Source: Clostridium sp. C8-1-8 | GTDB taxonomy: Bacteria > Bacillota > Clostridia > Clostridiales > Clostridiaceae | Reading direction: 5' to 3' | Length of the DNA: 64,000 nucleotides | Assembly: GCF_009928445.1 (NCBI RefSeq) | Contig: NZ_JAABNO010000005.1 | Span: forward strand, 204,497 to 268,496 | Part shown: in pieces, positions 12,383 to 20,939 of the stretch | Position numbering within the stretch: the first letter of the stretch is position 1 | Layout of the letters: each line of letters opens with the position of its first letter | Translations under genes and position numbers: made by a program | Notes under the pieces: generated by a model | What the model saw: only the letters and a program-made list of their open reading frames with translations | Told to the model about the DNA's origin: nothing | Database searches by the model: none

Positions 12383-12703
12383 CTATTCCACCCAAACATC
12401 TTTTGCTATTGCAAAGGCTGCCCATGCATTTGGCCATCCCACATAAAATGCAAGATGCGTGATAACCTCAGCAATTTCCTCTGCAGTCACACCATTATTT
12501 TTTGCATTGTTCATATGGTATTTTAAAGAATTATCAAAAATACCTTTTGTAATTAAGGCAGTCACTGTAATCATACTTCTATCTCTAGTGGATAACTTAT
12601 CCTCTCGTGACCACACTTGACCAAATAAAACATCATCATTTAGTTCTGCAAACTTAGGTGCAAAAGTTCCCAGTGCTTCTTTTCCTGCTGTTTGCTTTTC
12701 CAT
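12383..12703 (-). CDS. Carboxymuconolactone decarboxylase (CMD) family protein
   Basis: A 106-residue single-domain CMD-fold protein. The core SREDKLSTRDRSMITVTALI and the HMNNAKNNGVTAEEIAEVI helix pair are characteristic. The AhpD-type CxxC is absent, so peroxidase function of that kind is unlikely. It sits 53 nt downstream of a cupin gene and forms the second gene of an operon controlled by an AdhR-like MerR protein. Clostridia often pair these families; the substrate is unknown, and a role in aldehyde or quinone stress is inferred only from the regulator type. Confidence 0.88.
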   Translation of the reverse strand: MEKQTAGKEALGTFAPKFAELNDDVLFGQVWSREDKLSTRDRSMITVTALITKGIFDNSLKYHMNNAKNNGVTAEEIAEVITHLAFYVGWPNAWAAFAIAKDVWVE

Positions 12704-12756
12704 AAATAACTCCTTTCTGAGAGAACTTTTATCCTCTCTACCAATACAAAATGAGC

Positions 12757-13167
12757 TTATCTTAACTTTCTGTATTCTTCATCTGTTACTGGTTCACACC
12801 ACTCATTTGAAGCACCTTCTACTGGAATAGATAAAGCTAGATGGGCAAAGGGCTCATCTGCTACAGCACCGTGCCAGTGTTTGATTTCTGGAGCAATATA
12901 AACTACATCTCCACTTTTTAAGAACTGTGCTTCCTTTCCAAGCTCCTGATACCAGCCATGACCACCAACACAAATCAATATCTGACCACTGCCATGGTGA
13001 ATATGCCAGTTATTACGGCATCCTGGTTCAAATGTAACATTAGATATAATTGCCTCTTTAGTGTTTAGAACACTTAAATAGCTTTTTCCAATAAAGTATG
13101 GTGCATATGCAGTATTTTCTTCCCCTAGTAAAAAGTCAGATACCTTTTCCAATTCCTTAATGTCCAT
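12757..13167 (-). CDS. Cupin-domain protein
   Basis: A 136-residue small cupin. The metal-binding histidines are visible in NNWHIHHGSGQILICVGG (motif 1) and in PEIKHWHGAVADEPFAHLAL (motif 2), so a metal-dependent isomerase, dioxygenase or lyase role is possible. It is the first gene of the cupin-CMD operon and is divergent from the MerR regulator. The start codon is preceded by AAGGAGAAAGG. The function beyond the fold is unknown. Confidence 0.9.
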   Translation of the reverse strand: MDIKELEKVSDFLLGEENTAYAPYFIGKSYLSVLNTKEAIISNVTFEPGCRNNWHIHHGSGQILICVGGHGWYQELGKEAQFLKSGDVVYIAPEIKHWHGAVADEPFAHLALSIPVEGASNEWCEPVTDEEYRKLR

Positions 13168-13218
13168 AGTCCTTTCTCCTTACGCTTACTTATATTATTT
13201 TTCATAAGATTACAGAGG

Positions 13219-13264
13219 GCAATATGTCTGGTGAGTATTCAATAAAGATCCTATGACATATTGC
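13219..13264 (-). other. Long-range stem in the cupin mRNA leader
   Basis: GCAATATGTC and its perfect complement GACATATTGC are separated by 26 nt, between the predicted MerR-controlled start site and the cupin start codon. No T-run follows, so it is not a simple terminator. It might be an mRNA structure or a second operator. Confidence 0.45.
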
Positions 13265-13339
13265 TTGGTTTTCTAATTATCTTCACCAAAAACATATTTT
13301 TTGCTTGCTTTAGAATTACTTGTATCTTATGATAGATAT

Positions 13340-13370
13340 ATCATAATACCTAAACCTAACTTTAGGTCAA
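13340..13370 (-). promoter_or_regulatory. MerR-type promoter and operator of the cupin-CMD operon
   Basis: On the minus strand TTGACC (-35) and TATGAT (-10) are separated by 19 bp, the over-long spacer that MerR proteins correct by twisting DNA. The spacer carries the dyad ACCTAAA-N6-TTTAGGT. The dyad closely resembles operators remembered for AdhR/NmlR-type MerR proteins, matching the regulator encoded divergently. Confidence 0.85.
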
Positions 13371-13401
13371 TACTTAATTTAAAATATTTTGGAGGAAATA
13401 T

Positions 13402-13839
13402 ATGAATTATTCCATTGGTGATATTTCAAAAATGCTAGACATATCGATATCAACCCTTCGCTATTATGACAAGATAGGGCTTCTTCCATTAGTTAATAGA
13501 ACTTCTGGTAATATAAGAATCTTCGACGATGCAGATGTAGAATGTTTAAAAATGATAGAGTGTTTAAAAAATACAGGAATGCCTCTTGAAGATATTAAAC
13601 AATTTTTCCAATGGTGTGAAGAAGGTGATTGTACCATTGACAAAAGATATGAGCTTTTCGTTCATCAGAAGGAAAAAACTGAGAAACAAATTGCAATGTT
13701 ACAAAATGCTTTAGCTAGGATAAATTATAAATGTGAATTTTACAGAATGTCAAAAGAAAAAGGAACAACTGATGTTCCTGGCTTAAGAGAAGAACTGGCT
13801 ATGAAATTTTTAAATAAAGATGAAAAAGGTAACTCATAG
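13402..13839 (+). CDS. MerR-family regulator, AdhR/NmlR-like
   Basis: A 145-residue MerR regulator. The winged helix at 1-70 includes YSIGDISKMLDISISTLRYY, and a dimerisation coiled coil follows (about 80-118). Cys54 in IECLKNTGM lies where AdhR-type sensors carry their reactive cysteine, and FFQWCEEGD is another subfamily mark, so electrophile (aldehyde) sensing is a reasonable inference. GGAGG lies 7 nt before the ATG. It should activate the divergent cupin-CMD operon from the 19-bp-spacer promoter. Confidence 0.9.
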   Translation: MNYSIGDISKMLDISISTLRYYDKIGLLPLVNRTSGNIRIFDDADVECLKMIECLKNTGMPLEDIKQFFQWCEEGDCTIDKRYELFVHQKEKTEKQIAMLQNALARINYKCEFYRMSKEKGTTDVPGLREELAMKFLNKDEKGNS

Positions 13840-13876
13840 CAAACTTCTATAACTATAATAGATTTATATGAAAAGT

Positions 13877-13921
13877 AATCACACATCAATTCTGTGAAGT
13901 AGAAAGATGTGTGATTATTTA
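13877..13921 (+). terminator. Hairpin after the merR gene
   Basis: AATCACACATC and GATGTGTGATT form a perfect 11-bp stem 38 nt past the stop. The following tract (ATTTATTTAT) is only moderately T-rich, so this is a plausible but imperfect terminator. Confidence 0.65.
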
Positions 13922-14021
13922 TTTATAAAAACATCTTTGCTACTCCATTTAACTATAGTTTTTAATACTAATTACAAATATGTGGTATAATTGTATTATA
14001 ATGAATTAGAGGTGATGTTGT

Positions 14022-14381
14022 ATGAATATGATAACAAGTTTTGTTATTGGATTAGCTTTTGTGCTAATTGGAGCGGTGTTAATGAAATATCCACCTAACC
14101 ATATGAATAGTAATCTTGGGTATAGAACACCATATGCAATGAAAAATAAAGAAACCTGGAATGATGGTAATCGCTTCTTTGGAAAGACACTTTGTATAGG
14201 GGGCATTATATACATGCTATTCTCTGTATTATTAAGAAATATGTATAGCAATAATTTATCATTAAATATGAAAATATCCTTATTAGGTCTACTTACTATT
14301 GCTATAGCATGTATTTTCTTAACTGAAATACATTTAAGAATGAAATTTGATAGGGCTGGAAGCAAAAGAACACATAATTAG
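14022..14381 (+). CDS. SdpI-family membrane protein
   Basis: A 119-residue protein with three hydrophobic helices (about 4-22, 57-75 and 84-101). Between helices 1 and 2 is the family signature NLGYRTPYAMKNKETWNDGN of the SdpI/YhfL domain. In Bacillus SdpI is an immunity protein against the SdpC toxin, but many relatives have no known partner and no toxin gene is near. AGAGGTGA lies before the ATG. An antisense frame of similar length across the same bases lacks an RBS and any family signature. Confidence 0.85.
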   Translation: MNMITSFVIGLAFVLIGAVLMKYPPNHMNSNLGYRTPYAMKNKETWNDGNRFFGKTLCIGGIIYMLFSVLLRNMYSNNLSLNMKISLLGLLTIAIACIFLTEIHLRMKFDRAGSKRTHN

Positions 14382-14528
14382 TCTCTCCTATAAGAAGGCT
14401 GAACTTTGTATATTAGCCAATAATTTGACTCTAAAACTTGATTATTGTAGATCACAAATAAGCATTAAACTTTCATAAGCTTATTAAATCTTAAAAAGTA
14501 TTAATATATAAAACTCTATGAATCAATC

Positions 14529-14565
14529 TGAGGTCTCTGAAAAATTATTTTTTTCAGGGACCTCA
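14529..14565. terminator. Bidirectional terminator between sdpI-like and queG-like genes
   Basis: TGAGGTCTCTGAAAA pairs with TTTTCAGGGACCTCA (one G-U pair) around a short T-rich loop. The genes on both sides converge on it. Confidence 0.75.
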
Positions 14566-14658
14566 TTATTGCATTATATTTTTTTATTTGATAAGTCCAT
14601 AATTTTCACCATACAAAACATGGATTACTGTTTTTTCTCGATCCAATCTGTAATCATG

Positions 14659-15687
14659 TTATATCTGTAATTCTTTTCTAATTGCATAAGCCATTGCTAC
14701 TATGTTCTCATTTTCATTTTGGCATGCTTGTATAATGTAATGCCTGTAGCTTTCCTTATAGTTATTTCTCATAAAGTTTAATACATTCACCTTCCATTTC
14801 CAAAGGTCCTCAGGAGATACATAAAAGAATTTTGGTTGTATTTTATTTCTATAAAACTCCTCATCCATGTCCATAATTTCCTCTGGTGTTAATGATAAAG
14901 CTAATCCCTCTAAACCTGGGAAATCTTCGTTTTCCTGCCATTTGTCTTTATTCATAGGACATACATCTTGACATATGTCGCAACCATAAATGCAAGAACC
15001 AAAGGTTTTACTCAAAGGTTGATTTGGTAGATCCCGTCCTCCAAAGGTTGTAAGAAAAGATACGCAGGCGGTTGGAGACATTGTATAAGAATCGGATAAG
15101 GATTTTGTAGGGCATGCTGCAATACATTTACCGCAATTCTTTGGGCACTGTGGCAAATCGCTTGTTTCTTTTAATTCCATCTCACTATCTGTAAGCCATG
15201 CTTCAAGATGAACCCATGAGCCAGATTTAGTATAGAAGAAATTATTTCTTCTTACTATTCCAAGACCAGCCTGCAAAGCTGCCCAACGCATTCCTACAAC
15301 ACCAAACTTTTGATTAGTTGCAAACCTTAGTCCAAGTTCGCTCATATAGCTTTCCATTTCTCTGTTATGCTTATATTCCTCTGCGTTTTCATCCACTCTT
15401 ATATCAAATAAATATGCCTTTGCTATATGTCCTTTTACCTGCTCAGGAACCTTATATTTACCGTATGGTACAGCCATTACAACCACTGACTTTGCCCATG
15501 GATAATCTGCTAAAGGATTAGCTAAACGTTGCTGTCCCTTATAAAATTGTTCAGATTCGGGCACCTTTTTAATACGTTCGTCCAACTTTTCTTTATACCC
15601 AGCAATCATGCTTAATGGAATAATCCCACATTTTTCGTAACCAAGCTCGTAAGCCTTTTTTTGTATAAGTTGCTCTATAGTATCCAT
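14659..15687 (-). CDS. QueG-like iron-sulfur protein (epoxyqueuosine reductase family)
   Basis: A 342-residue cytoplasmic protein with two ferredoxin-like [4Fe-4S] clusters: CPKNCGKCIAACP and CIYGCDICQDVCP. The N-terminal part (VVVMAVPYGKY, GVVGMRWAALQAGLG) resembles the cobalamin-binding region of QueG, which reduces epoxyqueuosine to queuosine in tRNA and is related to reductive dehalogenases. Clostridia carry several QueG-like paralogues of unknown role, and the divergent LysR regulator would be unusual for a tRNA-modification enzyme, so a specialised reductase is equally possible. No other queuosine gene is nearby. Confidence 0.75.
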   Translation of the reverse strand: MDTIEQLIQKKAYELGYEKCGIIPLSMIAGYKEKLDERIKKVPESEQFYKGQQRLANPLADYPWAKSVVVMAVPYGKYKVPEQVKGHIAKAYLFDIRVDENAEEYKHNREMESYMSELGLRFATNQKFGVVGMRWAALQAGLGIVRRNNFFYTKSGSWVHLEAWLTDSEMELKETSDLPQCPKNCGKCIAACPTKSLSDSYTMSPTACVSFLTTFGGRDLPNQPLSKTFGSCIYGCDICQDVCPMNKDKWQENEDFPGLEGLALSLTPEEIMDMDEEFYRNKIQPKFFYVSPEDLWKWKVNVLNFMRNNYKESYRHYIIQACQNENENIVAMAYAIRKELQI

Positions 15688-15768
15688 AGTTTTTCTCTCC
15701 TTAATATCTTTGATATTAGCTATGATAATATTTTAACAAAGAAATATGTATTTGTGAAATTGATATAT

Positions 15769-15802
15769 TCGAATTGACAATTCGATTTTATCAATATATT
15801 AT
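15769..15802 (+). promoter_or_regulatory. Promoter of the lysR-type gene with overlapping palindrome
   Basis: TTGACA (15774-15779) and TATTAT (15797-15802) are separated by 17 bp. TCGAATTG-A-CAATTCGA, a perfect 17-bp palindrome at 15769-15785, covers the -35 box, as expected for an autoregulating LysR-type protein that also controls the divergent gene. Confidence 0.8.
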
Positions 15803-15852
15803 TGTATCTATAAATTTTTATTAGCTTATAAATAACGATTGGAGTAAAATCG

Positions 15853-16743
15853 ATGGATATTAGACACTTTAAAACCTTTAAAAGTATCGTTGAAGAAGGT
15901 AATTTTTCTAATGCTGCAGCAAAATTGGGGTATACACAATCCACTGTTACATCACAAATCCAGCAGTTAGAACAGGAACTTTCAATCAAACTATTCGAGA
16001 AGATAGGTCGTAACATGGTATTGACATCATTGGGAAAAGAATTAATACCCTATGCAAATGAATTGCTAAATATAGTTAGAAAAATTGAGAGTCTAGGTAC
16101 TTATAGTGATAATATCACTGGCGAGTTAAAGATCGCTGTTGCAGAATCATTAATGTCCTATAAGTTGCAAAACGTATTAAAACTATTTAAAGAAAAAGCT
16201 CCTAATGTAAAACTTTCTATAATATCACTAAACTGTTATGCTATAAAAAATATCTTATTGAATGGTGAAGTGGATCTTGGGCTTATGTATGATGTGGGAC
16301 ATAAGAATGATAACTTAGCTTCTGTTACACTTTCCGATTTCAATTTATCGTTAATATGTTCACCATCTTTTGAAGAGAAAAATTTAGATTTTTGTAAACC
16401 AAACCAAAAAATAAATACAAGCCTTATCATTAACGAAGTAGAATCTATTTACCGAAAGATTCTTGAAAGTTATTTTTTTGACAACAATATATCTTTAAAC
16501 AACACCATCGAACTTTGGAGTATAGAAGCAATAAAGAAATGTGTCGCAAGTAATTTAGGGATTTCGTTCTTACCCCGCTTCACAGTAGAAGAGGAACTTG
16601 AAAATGGGAAGTTAAAAGAGCTAGAGGTAGGTTGTTCTGATGAAAAAATTACAGCAATATATGCTTATCATAAGAACAAGTGGATTAGTCCTGCAATGTC
16701 ACTATTTATTCAGTTAGTAAGAGATGACTTTAATATTAGTTAA
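15853..16743 (+). CDS. LysR-family transcriptional regulator
   Basis: A 296-residue LysR regulator. The winged helix at 1-60 includes FSNAAAKLGYTQSTVTSQIQ and LEQELSIKLFEKIGR, and a linker helix and periplasmic-binding-protein-like effector domain (about 90-290) follow. GGAG lies 8 nt before the ATG. It is divergent from the QueG-like gene, sharing a 165-bp spacer with a clear promoter and palindrome. Likely represses itself and activates the neighbour; the inducer is unknown. Confidence 0.93.
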   Translation: MDIRHFKTFKSIVEEGNFSNAAAKLGYTQSTVTSQIQQLEQELSIKLFEKIGRNMVLTSLGKELIPYANELLNIVRKIESLGTYSDNITGELKIAVAESLMSYKLQNVLKLFKEKAPNVKLSIISLNCYAIKNILLNGEVDLGLMYDVGHKNDNLASVTLSDFNLSLICSPSFEEKNLDFCKPNQKINTSLIINEVESIYRKILESYFFDNNISLNNTIELWSIEAIKKCVASNLGISFLPRFTVEEELENGKLKELEVGCSDEKITAIYAYHKNKWISPAMSLFIQLVRDDFNIS

Positions 16744-16812
16744 GGCTTTATAACTAAGTAAATCCTTAATATAATACATTATTCGCATACTCTTCAACCT
16801 ATTTATTACCAT

Positions 16813-16867
16813 AAAATTAATGGGTTAGCGGAAAAAATGAACTTCTTTCCACTAACCCGTTAATTTT
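16813..16867. terminator. Bidirectional terminator between lysR-type and chemoreceptor genes
   Basis: AAAATTAATGGGTTAG pairs with CTAACCCGTTAATTTT with one mismatch, and GGAAA/TTTCC extends it inward. The convergent genes end about 70 nt and 14 nt away. Confidence 0.85.
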
Positions 16868-16880
16868 ATTTTTCAGGAGA

Positions 16881-18518
16881 TTATATTGTATAATTTGAAA
16901 CATTCTTCTCCAATACCCCTGCAATCTTAACTAGCTTTTTCGCTGTTCTAGAGAATTCGCTGGTTATAGCTGCTTGCTCTTCTGTTGATGCTGTTACTTC
17001 TTCAGTAATAGCAGAAATCTCCTGTGACTTTGAAGATATATTCTCAACTGTTGTCAAAATCTTATCTCTACCTTTCATAGTTCCTTGGAGAACAATATGT
17101 ACATTATTAATATCACTAGGAATATTATTAACTTTACTAATAATCCCTTCAAATGAGGTTGTTACACTATTAATATCACTTTTACTTTCTTCTACTATTT
17201 TAGTCACCAGTTCTGTAGTATTAGAAACATCATTAGTCTCCCTCATTACTGTATTTATCAATTCGGTTATACTTTTTGATGAAGTTAAAACTTCTTCAGC
17301 AAGCTTACGTATTTCGTCTGCTACTACTGAAAAACCTCTACCTGATTCACCAGCTCTAGCAGCCTCTATAGAAGCATTTAAAGCTAACAGATTAGTTTGC
17401 TTCGCAACTCCATTAATGATATCTACAATAGAATTAATTTGTGATATGGTCTTGTCCAAATTTTCAATCTTATCTTTTGATACTAAGAAGGAATTTAACA
17501 TCTCATCAATGGTATTAGCTAATTTATTTATAGTTTGCACACCCTTATTTGTATCTTCTTTTATTATCATTCCACCATCAGCCAAGGACGATAATTTATT
17601 TTCAACATTGGCCAAATCTTTTGAAAAACTATCTAATAAACCAACAGCCTCCTCTAGAGCTTCTGTTTGCTTCATGCTTTCTTGAGATACATTAATTACT
17701 GAAGTTGCAATTTCTTCACTTGCTAAGCCCACAGTTTTTCCACCACTTTCAATCTGCTCCGATAGATTACTTAAGCTTTCTGATATTACTTTAATTTTTC
17801 TTATAAGCTCACTCATGCCTTTTCTAGTTTTAGTACTTGCAGTTGCTAGTTTTGCTATTTCATCTTTACCTTTAATCTCATAGTCTGCTGTAAAGTTCCC
17901 TTCGCCAGCTTCTTCAATAGCATCTTTGATGATCTCTATAGGCTTAGCAATTCTTTTTCCGATATATATACCTGCAATAGCGGCTAATAACAATACTAAT
18001 ATTGCGCAAATTATAATCTTTATAATTGTGCTTTCAATAGTTTTTTCCATATTAACAATCGAAATACCAATTGAAAGACTGTATACTACATCATTTCCGT
18101 CTTTGATCGGAATTCCAACATTATACGCTTTAGTTCCTTTCCAGTCATACATATATGACCCAGTCTTTCCTTCAAATACACTGTCCAACCCAACTGAATC
18201 AATTTTTTCACCAATAGAATCCTTTGATGTTCCAGCAACAAGAGTTTTATCTTTAGTTACTACACCTATGTACAATAATTCCCCATCTGCATATTTATAT
18301 GTTGCATCTATTATATCCTGAATTTTACCTACTTCTTTAATTCCAGAATTCTCTATGTTTGCTCTTACGTTATTGGCTAGAGTAATTCCATCAGCTTTCA
18401 TTTGATTTTGTATCCCATTTATCATTTCATATATGAAGAATGATGTACAAATCAATATTATTATTGCTGCCATTAAAACAAAGTTAAAAGTTAATCTTTT
18501 TCGTATTGATGTAAACAT
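16881..18518 (-). CDS. Methyl-accepting chemotaxis protein with single Cache sensor
   Basis: A 545-residue chemoreceptor. Transmembrane helices at about 12-33 and 165-184 bracket an extracellular single-Cache-like domain ([15 protein letters not shown] and [10 protein letters not shown] are typical). HAMP (about 185-240) and the cytoplasmic signalling rod follow, with [20 protein letters not shown] and [14 protein letters not shown] at the tip. The ligand is unknown. Single gene; the leader upstream of 18518 shows no strong promoter. Confidence 0.95.
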   Translation of the reverse strand: MFTSIRKRLTFNFVLMAAIIILICTSFFIYEMINGIQNQMKADGITLANNVRANIENSGIKEVGKIQDIIDATYKYADGELLYIGVVTKDKTLVAGTSKDSIGEKIDSVGLDSVFEGKTGSYMYDWKGTKAYNVGIPIKDGNDVVYSLSIGISIVNMEKTIESTIIKIIICAILVLLLAAIAGIYIGKRIAKPIEIIKDAIEEAGEGNFTADYEIKGKDEIAKLATASTKTRKGMSELIRKIKVISESLSNLSEQIESGGKTVGLASEEIATSVINVSQESMKQTEALEEAVGLLDSFSKDLANVENKLSSLADGGMIIKEDTNKGVQTINKLANTIDEMLNSFLVSKDKIENLDKTISQINSIVDIINGVAKQTNLLALNASIEAARAGESGRGFSVVADEIRKLAEEVLTSSKSITELINTVMRETNDVSNTTELVTKIVEESKSDINSVTTSFEGIISKVNNIPSDINNVHIVLQGTMKGRDKILTTVENISSKSQEISAITEEVTASTEEQAAITSEFSRTAKKLVKIAGVLEKNVSNYTI

Positions 18519-18612
18519 TTTATCCCACCTTAGAATTAAGTAATATATAAATTATAATTTCAACATTTTAATAGTACCCGAACAGGATTTTAGGATTAAG
18601 CCCTTTTACTTA

Positions 18613-18834
18613 TTAAACCCCAATTACTTCCTTAACCCCTGGTACTTCTTTTTTTAATCTTTCTTCTATAATACCTTTTATTGTCATTATTGCTCCTGGA
18701 CAGTTTCCGCAAGCACCTTGCATTCTCACAGTTACAATTCCATCTTTGCTCACACCAACTAGTTCAACATCTCCGCCATCATTTTGTAGTATAGGTCTAA
18801 TTTTTTCTAATGATTTCATTATCAATTCTTTCAT
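18613..18834 (-). CDS. Nfu-type iron-sulfur scaffold/carrier (NifU C-terminal domain)
   Basis: A 73-residue stand-alone NifU C-terminal domain. The cluster-binding CxxC is in QGACGNCPGAIMTIKGIIEE, and NDGGDVELVGV is the other family block. Such proteins carry [4Fe-4S] clusters to target enzymes in the cytoplasm. No isc or suf gene is nearby. A perfect 16-bp palindrome starts 27 nt upstream of its start and recurs before the marR gene, so it is probably controlled by that MarR. Confidence 0.93.
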   Translation of the reverse strand: MKELIMKSLEKIRPILQNDGGDVELVGVSKDGIVTVRMQGACGNCPGAIMTIKGIIEERLKKEVPGVKEVIGV

Positions 18835-18860
18835 CTAAAAACCTTCTTTTTATATTTATT

Positions 18861-18876
18861 TTCGTACGCGTACGAA
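18861..18876. promoter_or_regulatory. Palindromic operator upstream of the Nfu gene
   Basis: TTCGTACGCGTACGAA is a perfect 16-bp palindrome 27 nt before the Nfu start. A near copy lies immediately upstream of the neighbouring marR gene. Confidence 0.75.
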
Positions 18877-19111
18877 CAAAATGCTTATAGCAATGGAATT
18901 CCAACTATCTATTTATATATACTTGAATACAAAACCTATATTAATTGAAATTTCTTTGCATTTACCCAATACAAATTAAGTTTCAATAAAAGATATCTAT
19001 CTAAAGTTCTACAGATCTATTAATTTATACATGCCAGAAAAACCTATAAACAGCGATTTTTGAACAAGCATAAATTAATCTTCTATATAGAAACGCTTTA
19101 ACAAAGACGTT

Positions 19112-19555
19112 TTAGTCCATCTTTGCTATATTTTTAAGAGCTTTATCAATATTATCCTCAAAGGTTTTCCTTTGTTCCTCATCAAAATCCTTCAATAACA
19201 AGTCTAGAATTTCTTTTTGCATAATCTCAAGCTTTTTCTTTATATACACAGCTTCAGAGGTCAAGCCTATATATACACTTCTTTTATCTTCATTACAAAC
19301 ACATTTACTTAACAATCCTTGACTCTCATACTTATTTATTATGTCAGACAAAGACGATTTAGATATTTGCCACGTATTTGCTATCTCACTAAAAAGTAAC
19401 TTTGAACCATCCTCAGGTAAGATATTAAATAATGTAGCATGGTTTTGTAATATAGGTAAGTGCTCGTCCTTTATTTTTTTTATTATTAACTTAGTGGTTG
19501 CTTCACTAATTCTGTTTATTCTGCCAACGATGCATTCACTTTTCATTTTTACCAC
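19112..19555 (-). CDS. MarR-family transcriptional regulator
   Basis: A 147-residue winged-helix MarR protein. Residues 40-105 contain the DNA-binding domain (FSEIANTWQISKSSLSDIIN, then the wing CNEDKRSVYIGLT). Cys85 and Cys87 in LLSKCVCNED could allow redox or metal sensing, which would fit an Fe-S target gene, but that is inference. A 16-bp operator-like palindrome lies 5 nt upstream of its start and a perfect version lies upstream of the Nfu gene, so autoregulation plus control of Nfu is the likely circuit. Confidence 0.9.
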   Translation of the reverse strand: MVKMKSECIVGRINRISEATTKLIIKKIKDEHLPILQNHATLFNILPEDGSKLLFSEIANTWQISKSSLSDIINKYESQGLLSKCVCNEDKRSVYIGLTSEAVYIKKKLEIMQKEILDLLLKDFDEEQRKTFEDNIDKALKNIAKMD

Positions 19556-19559
19556 CTCA

Positions 19560-19575
19560 TTCGTTCGGGTACGAA
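19560..19575. promoter_or_regulatory. Palindromic operator upstream of marR
   Basis: TTCGTTCGGGTACGAA matches the palindrome upstream of the Nfu gene at 14 of 16 positions. It sits immediately before the marR RBS, as expected for an autorepressor. Confidence 0.75.
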
Positions 19576-19790
19576 TAAATTTTATTACTTTGATACTTTT
19601 TTGTCAATGTATTTTTTCAAAATTATGCTCTTCTATATAAGATCGATTTAAGTTATTTTGTTAATTAAATAAATGGCTGTTCACCATATAATAAACAATA
19701 CAAAATAACTTCCTCTCATTTAATAATAATGATGTTCCAGTAAACCATAAGCTATTAGAATTTTTTTTACTCTTACATGCACTCTGGTTT

Positions 19791-19814
19791 CTTAGTATAA
19801 AATTTTATACTAAG
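19791..19814. promoter_or_regulatory. 24-bp perfect palindrome upstream of nitroreductase gene
   Basis: CTTAGTATAAAA is followed directly by its exact reverse complement. It lies about 100 nt before the nitroreductase start, ahead of a TATAAT-like -10 at 19858. It is a likely repressor site for a regulator not encoded beside it. The rest of 19576-19894 is AT-rich with no gene seen. Confidence 0.65.
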
Positions 19815-19912
19815 GCACATCATTTTATACCATATATAAAAAATGTGCGTACTTCAATATAATTTAACAAAGTGATAAAATCGATTTATGCTAAATGAAA
19901 GGTGGTTGTACT

Positions 19913-20578
19913 ATGAATAGTATAAACGAAAAAATAATAGATGCATTTCAATTCCGTCATGCATGCAAACAATTTGACGCTACAAAAATAGTTTCAGAAG
20001 AGGATTTTAATACAATATTGGAAGCAGGTCATCTTTCTCCAAGTTCCTTCGGTTTTGAACCTTGGAAATTCCTTGTAATTCAAGATCAAAAGCTTAGAGA
20101 AAAATTATTTCCTGTATCTTGGGGAGCACAAAACAGTTTCAAAGGTGCTAGCCATTTTGTAATTCTTCTTGCACGAAAAAAAGCTGATACAATTTATAAT
20201 TCTGAATATGTCAATAAAATCATGTCAGAAATACAAAAGCTTCCTAAGGAAGTTGCTGACGGCAAGAGAGCCGCATTTGAAAGCTTCCAAAAAAATGATT
20301 TCAACTTACTTGAAAGTGACAGAGCACTCTTTGACTGGGCAAGCAAACAAACTTATATCGCTTTAGGCAATATGCTAACTGCAGCAGCATTTTTGCAAGT
20401 TGATTCCTGTCCGATTGAAGGCTTCAACATTGAAAAAGTAGAAGAAATTCTTAAAGAAGAAGGTATTTTAGATGCAGAACATTTTGGAGTTTCTGTAATG
20501 GCTAGCTTTGGATATCGTGCAGTAGAACCATATCCAAAGACAAGACAACCTTTAGATGCAGTGGTACAATGGGTTTAA
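19913..20578 (+). CDS. Nitroreductase-family NAD(P)H-dependent FMN oxidoreductase
   Basis: A 221-residue flavoprotein of the nitroreductase family; such enzymes reduce nitroaromatics, quinones or enones with FMN. The FRHACKQFD start, HLSPSSFGFEPWKFLVI and the C-terminal VMASFGYRAVEPYP blocks are diagnostic. An ATG at 19895 is also in frame, but AAAGGTGG sits inside that extension 6 nt before the ATG at 19913, so the later start is chosen. Single gene behind a 24-bp palindrome; the physiological substrate is unknown. Confidence 0.92.
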   Translation: MNSINEKIIDAFQFRHACKQFDATKIVSEEDFNTILEAGHLSPSSFGFEPWKFLVIQDQKLREKLFPVSWGAQNSFKGASHFVILLARKKADTIYNSEYVNKIMSEIQKLPKEVADGKRAAFESFQKNDFNLLESDRALFDWASKQTYIALGNMLTAAAFLQVDSCPIEGFNIEKVEEILKEEGILDAEHFGVSVMASFGYRAVEPYPKTRQPLDAVVQWV

Positions 20579-20650
20579 TATTTTATATTAAATAAGATTA
20601 GATAAGGAAGCAGGCTTTGTTAATGAACAGTGTTGAAAGCATGCTATATT

Positions 20651-20681
20651 TTAGGGGAACTTCGTTCAAAAGTGCCCCTAA
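20651..20681. terminator. Hairpin between convergent nitroreductase and membrane protein genes
   Basis: TTAGGGG and CCCCTAA close a stem-loop with ACTT/AAGT pairing inside. Neither side has a good T-run, so termination is tentative. Confidence 0.5.
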
Positions 20682-20723
20682 TTTAAACTTCAAGAAAATT
20701 GTGTCATAATAATAAAATCATCA

Positions 20724-20939
20724 TTACTTTTTGTGTACTGTCTTAATCGTGTCAATAATCAATAAAGTGCTAAAATAAATAACACATATAAGCCCTATTA
20801 TTGAAAGTATATTAAATAAAAAATCTGTAACGTAGCCATTCATACTTCCAAAAGCCATTTGTAATTGAAGTATTCCATTAATTTGTGTAAGAAAAAAACC
20901 TCCTATTATCCCAAATAACAGACTAAATCTTCTATCCAA
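20724..20939 (-). CDS. Small two-helix membrane protein
   Basis: A 71-residue protein with hydrophobic segments at about 7-25 and 40-63, ending in a basic TVHKK tail. AGGGGGAATTC gives a strong RBS 5 nt before the ATG. It belongs to no family I recognise. It stands alone between a convergent nitroreductase gene and the acetyltransferase fusion gene. The RBS and composition support a real gene. Confidence 0.7.
   Translation of the reverse strand: MDRRFSLLFGIIGGFFLTQINGILQLQMAFGSMNGYVTDFLFNILSIIGLICVIYFSTLLIIDTIKTVHKK

Noticed and set aside
14006..14365. Minus-strand open frame of 119 codons opposite the SdpI-like gene
   Set aside because: It has no RBS or family signature, while the plus-strand frame has both.
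14022..14381. SdpC/SdpI toxin-immunity cassette
   Set aside because: Only an SdpI-type protein is present; no SdpA, SdpB or toxin-like gene lies nearby.
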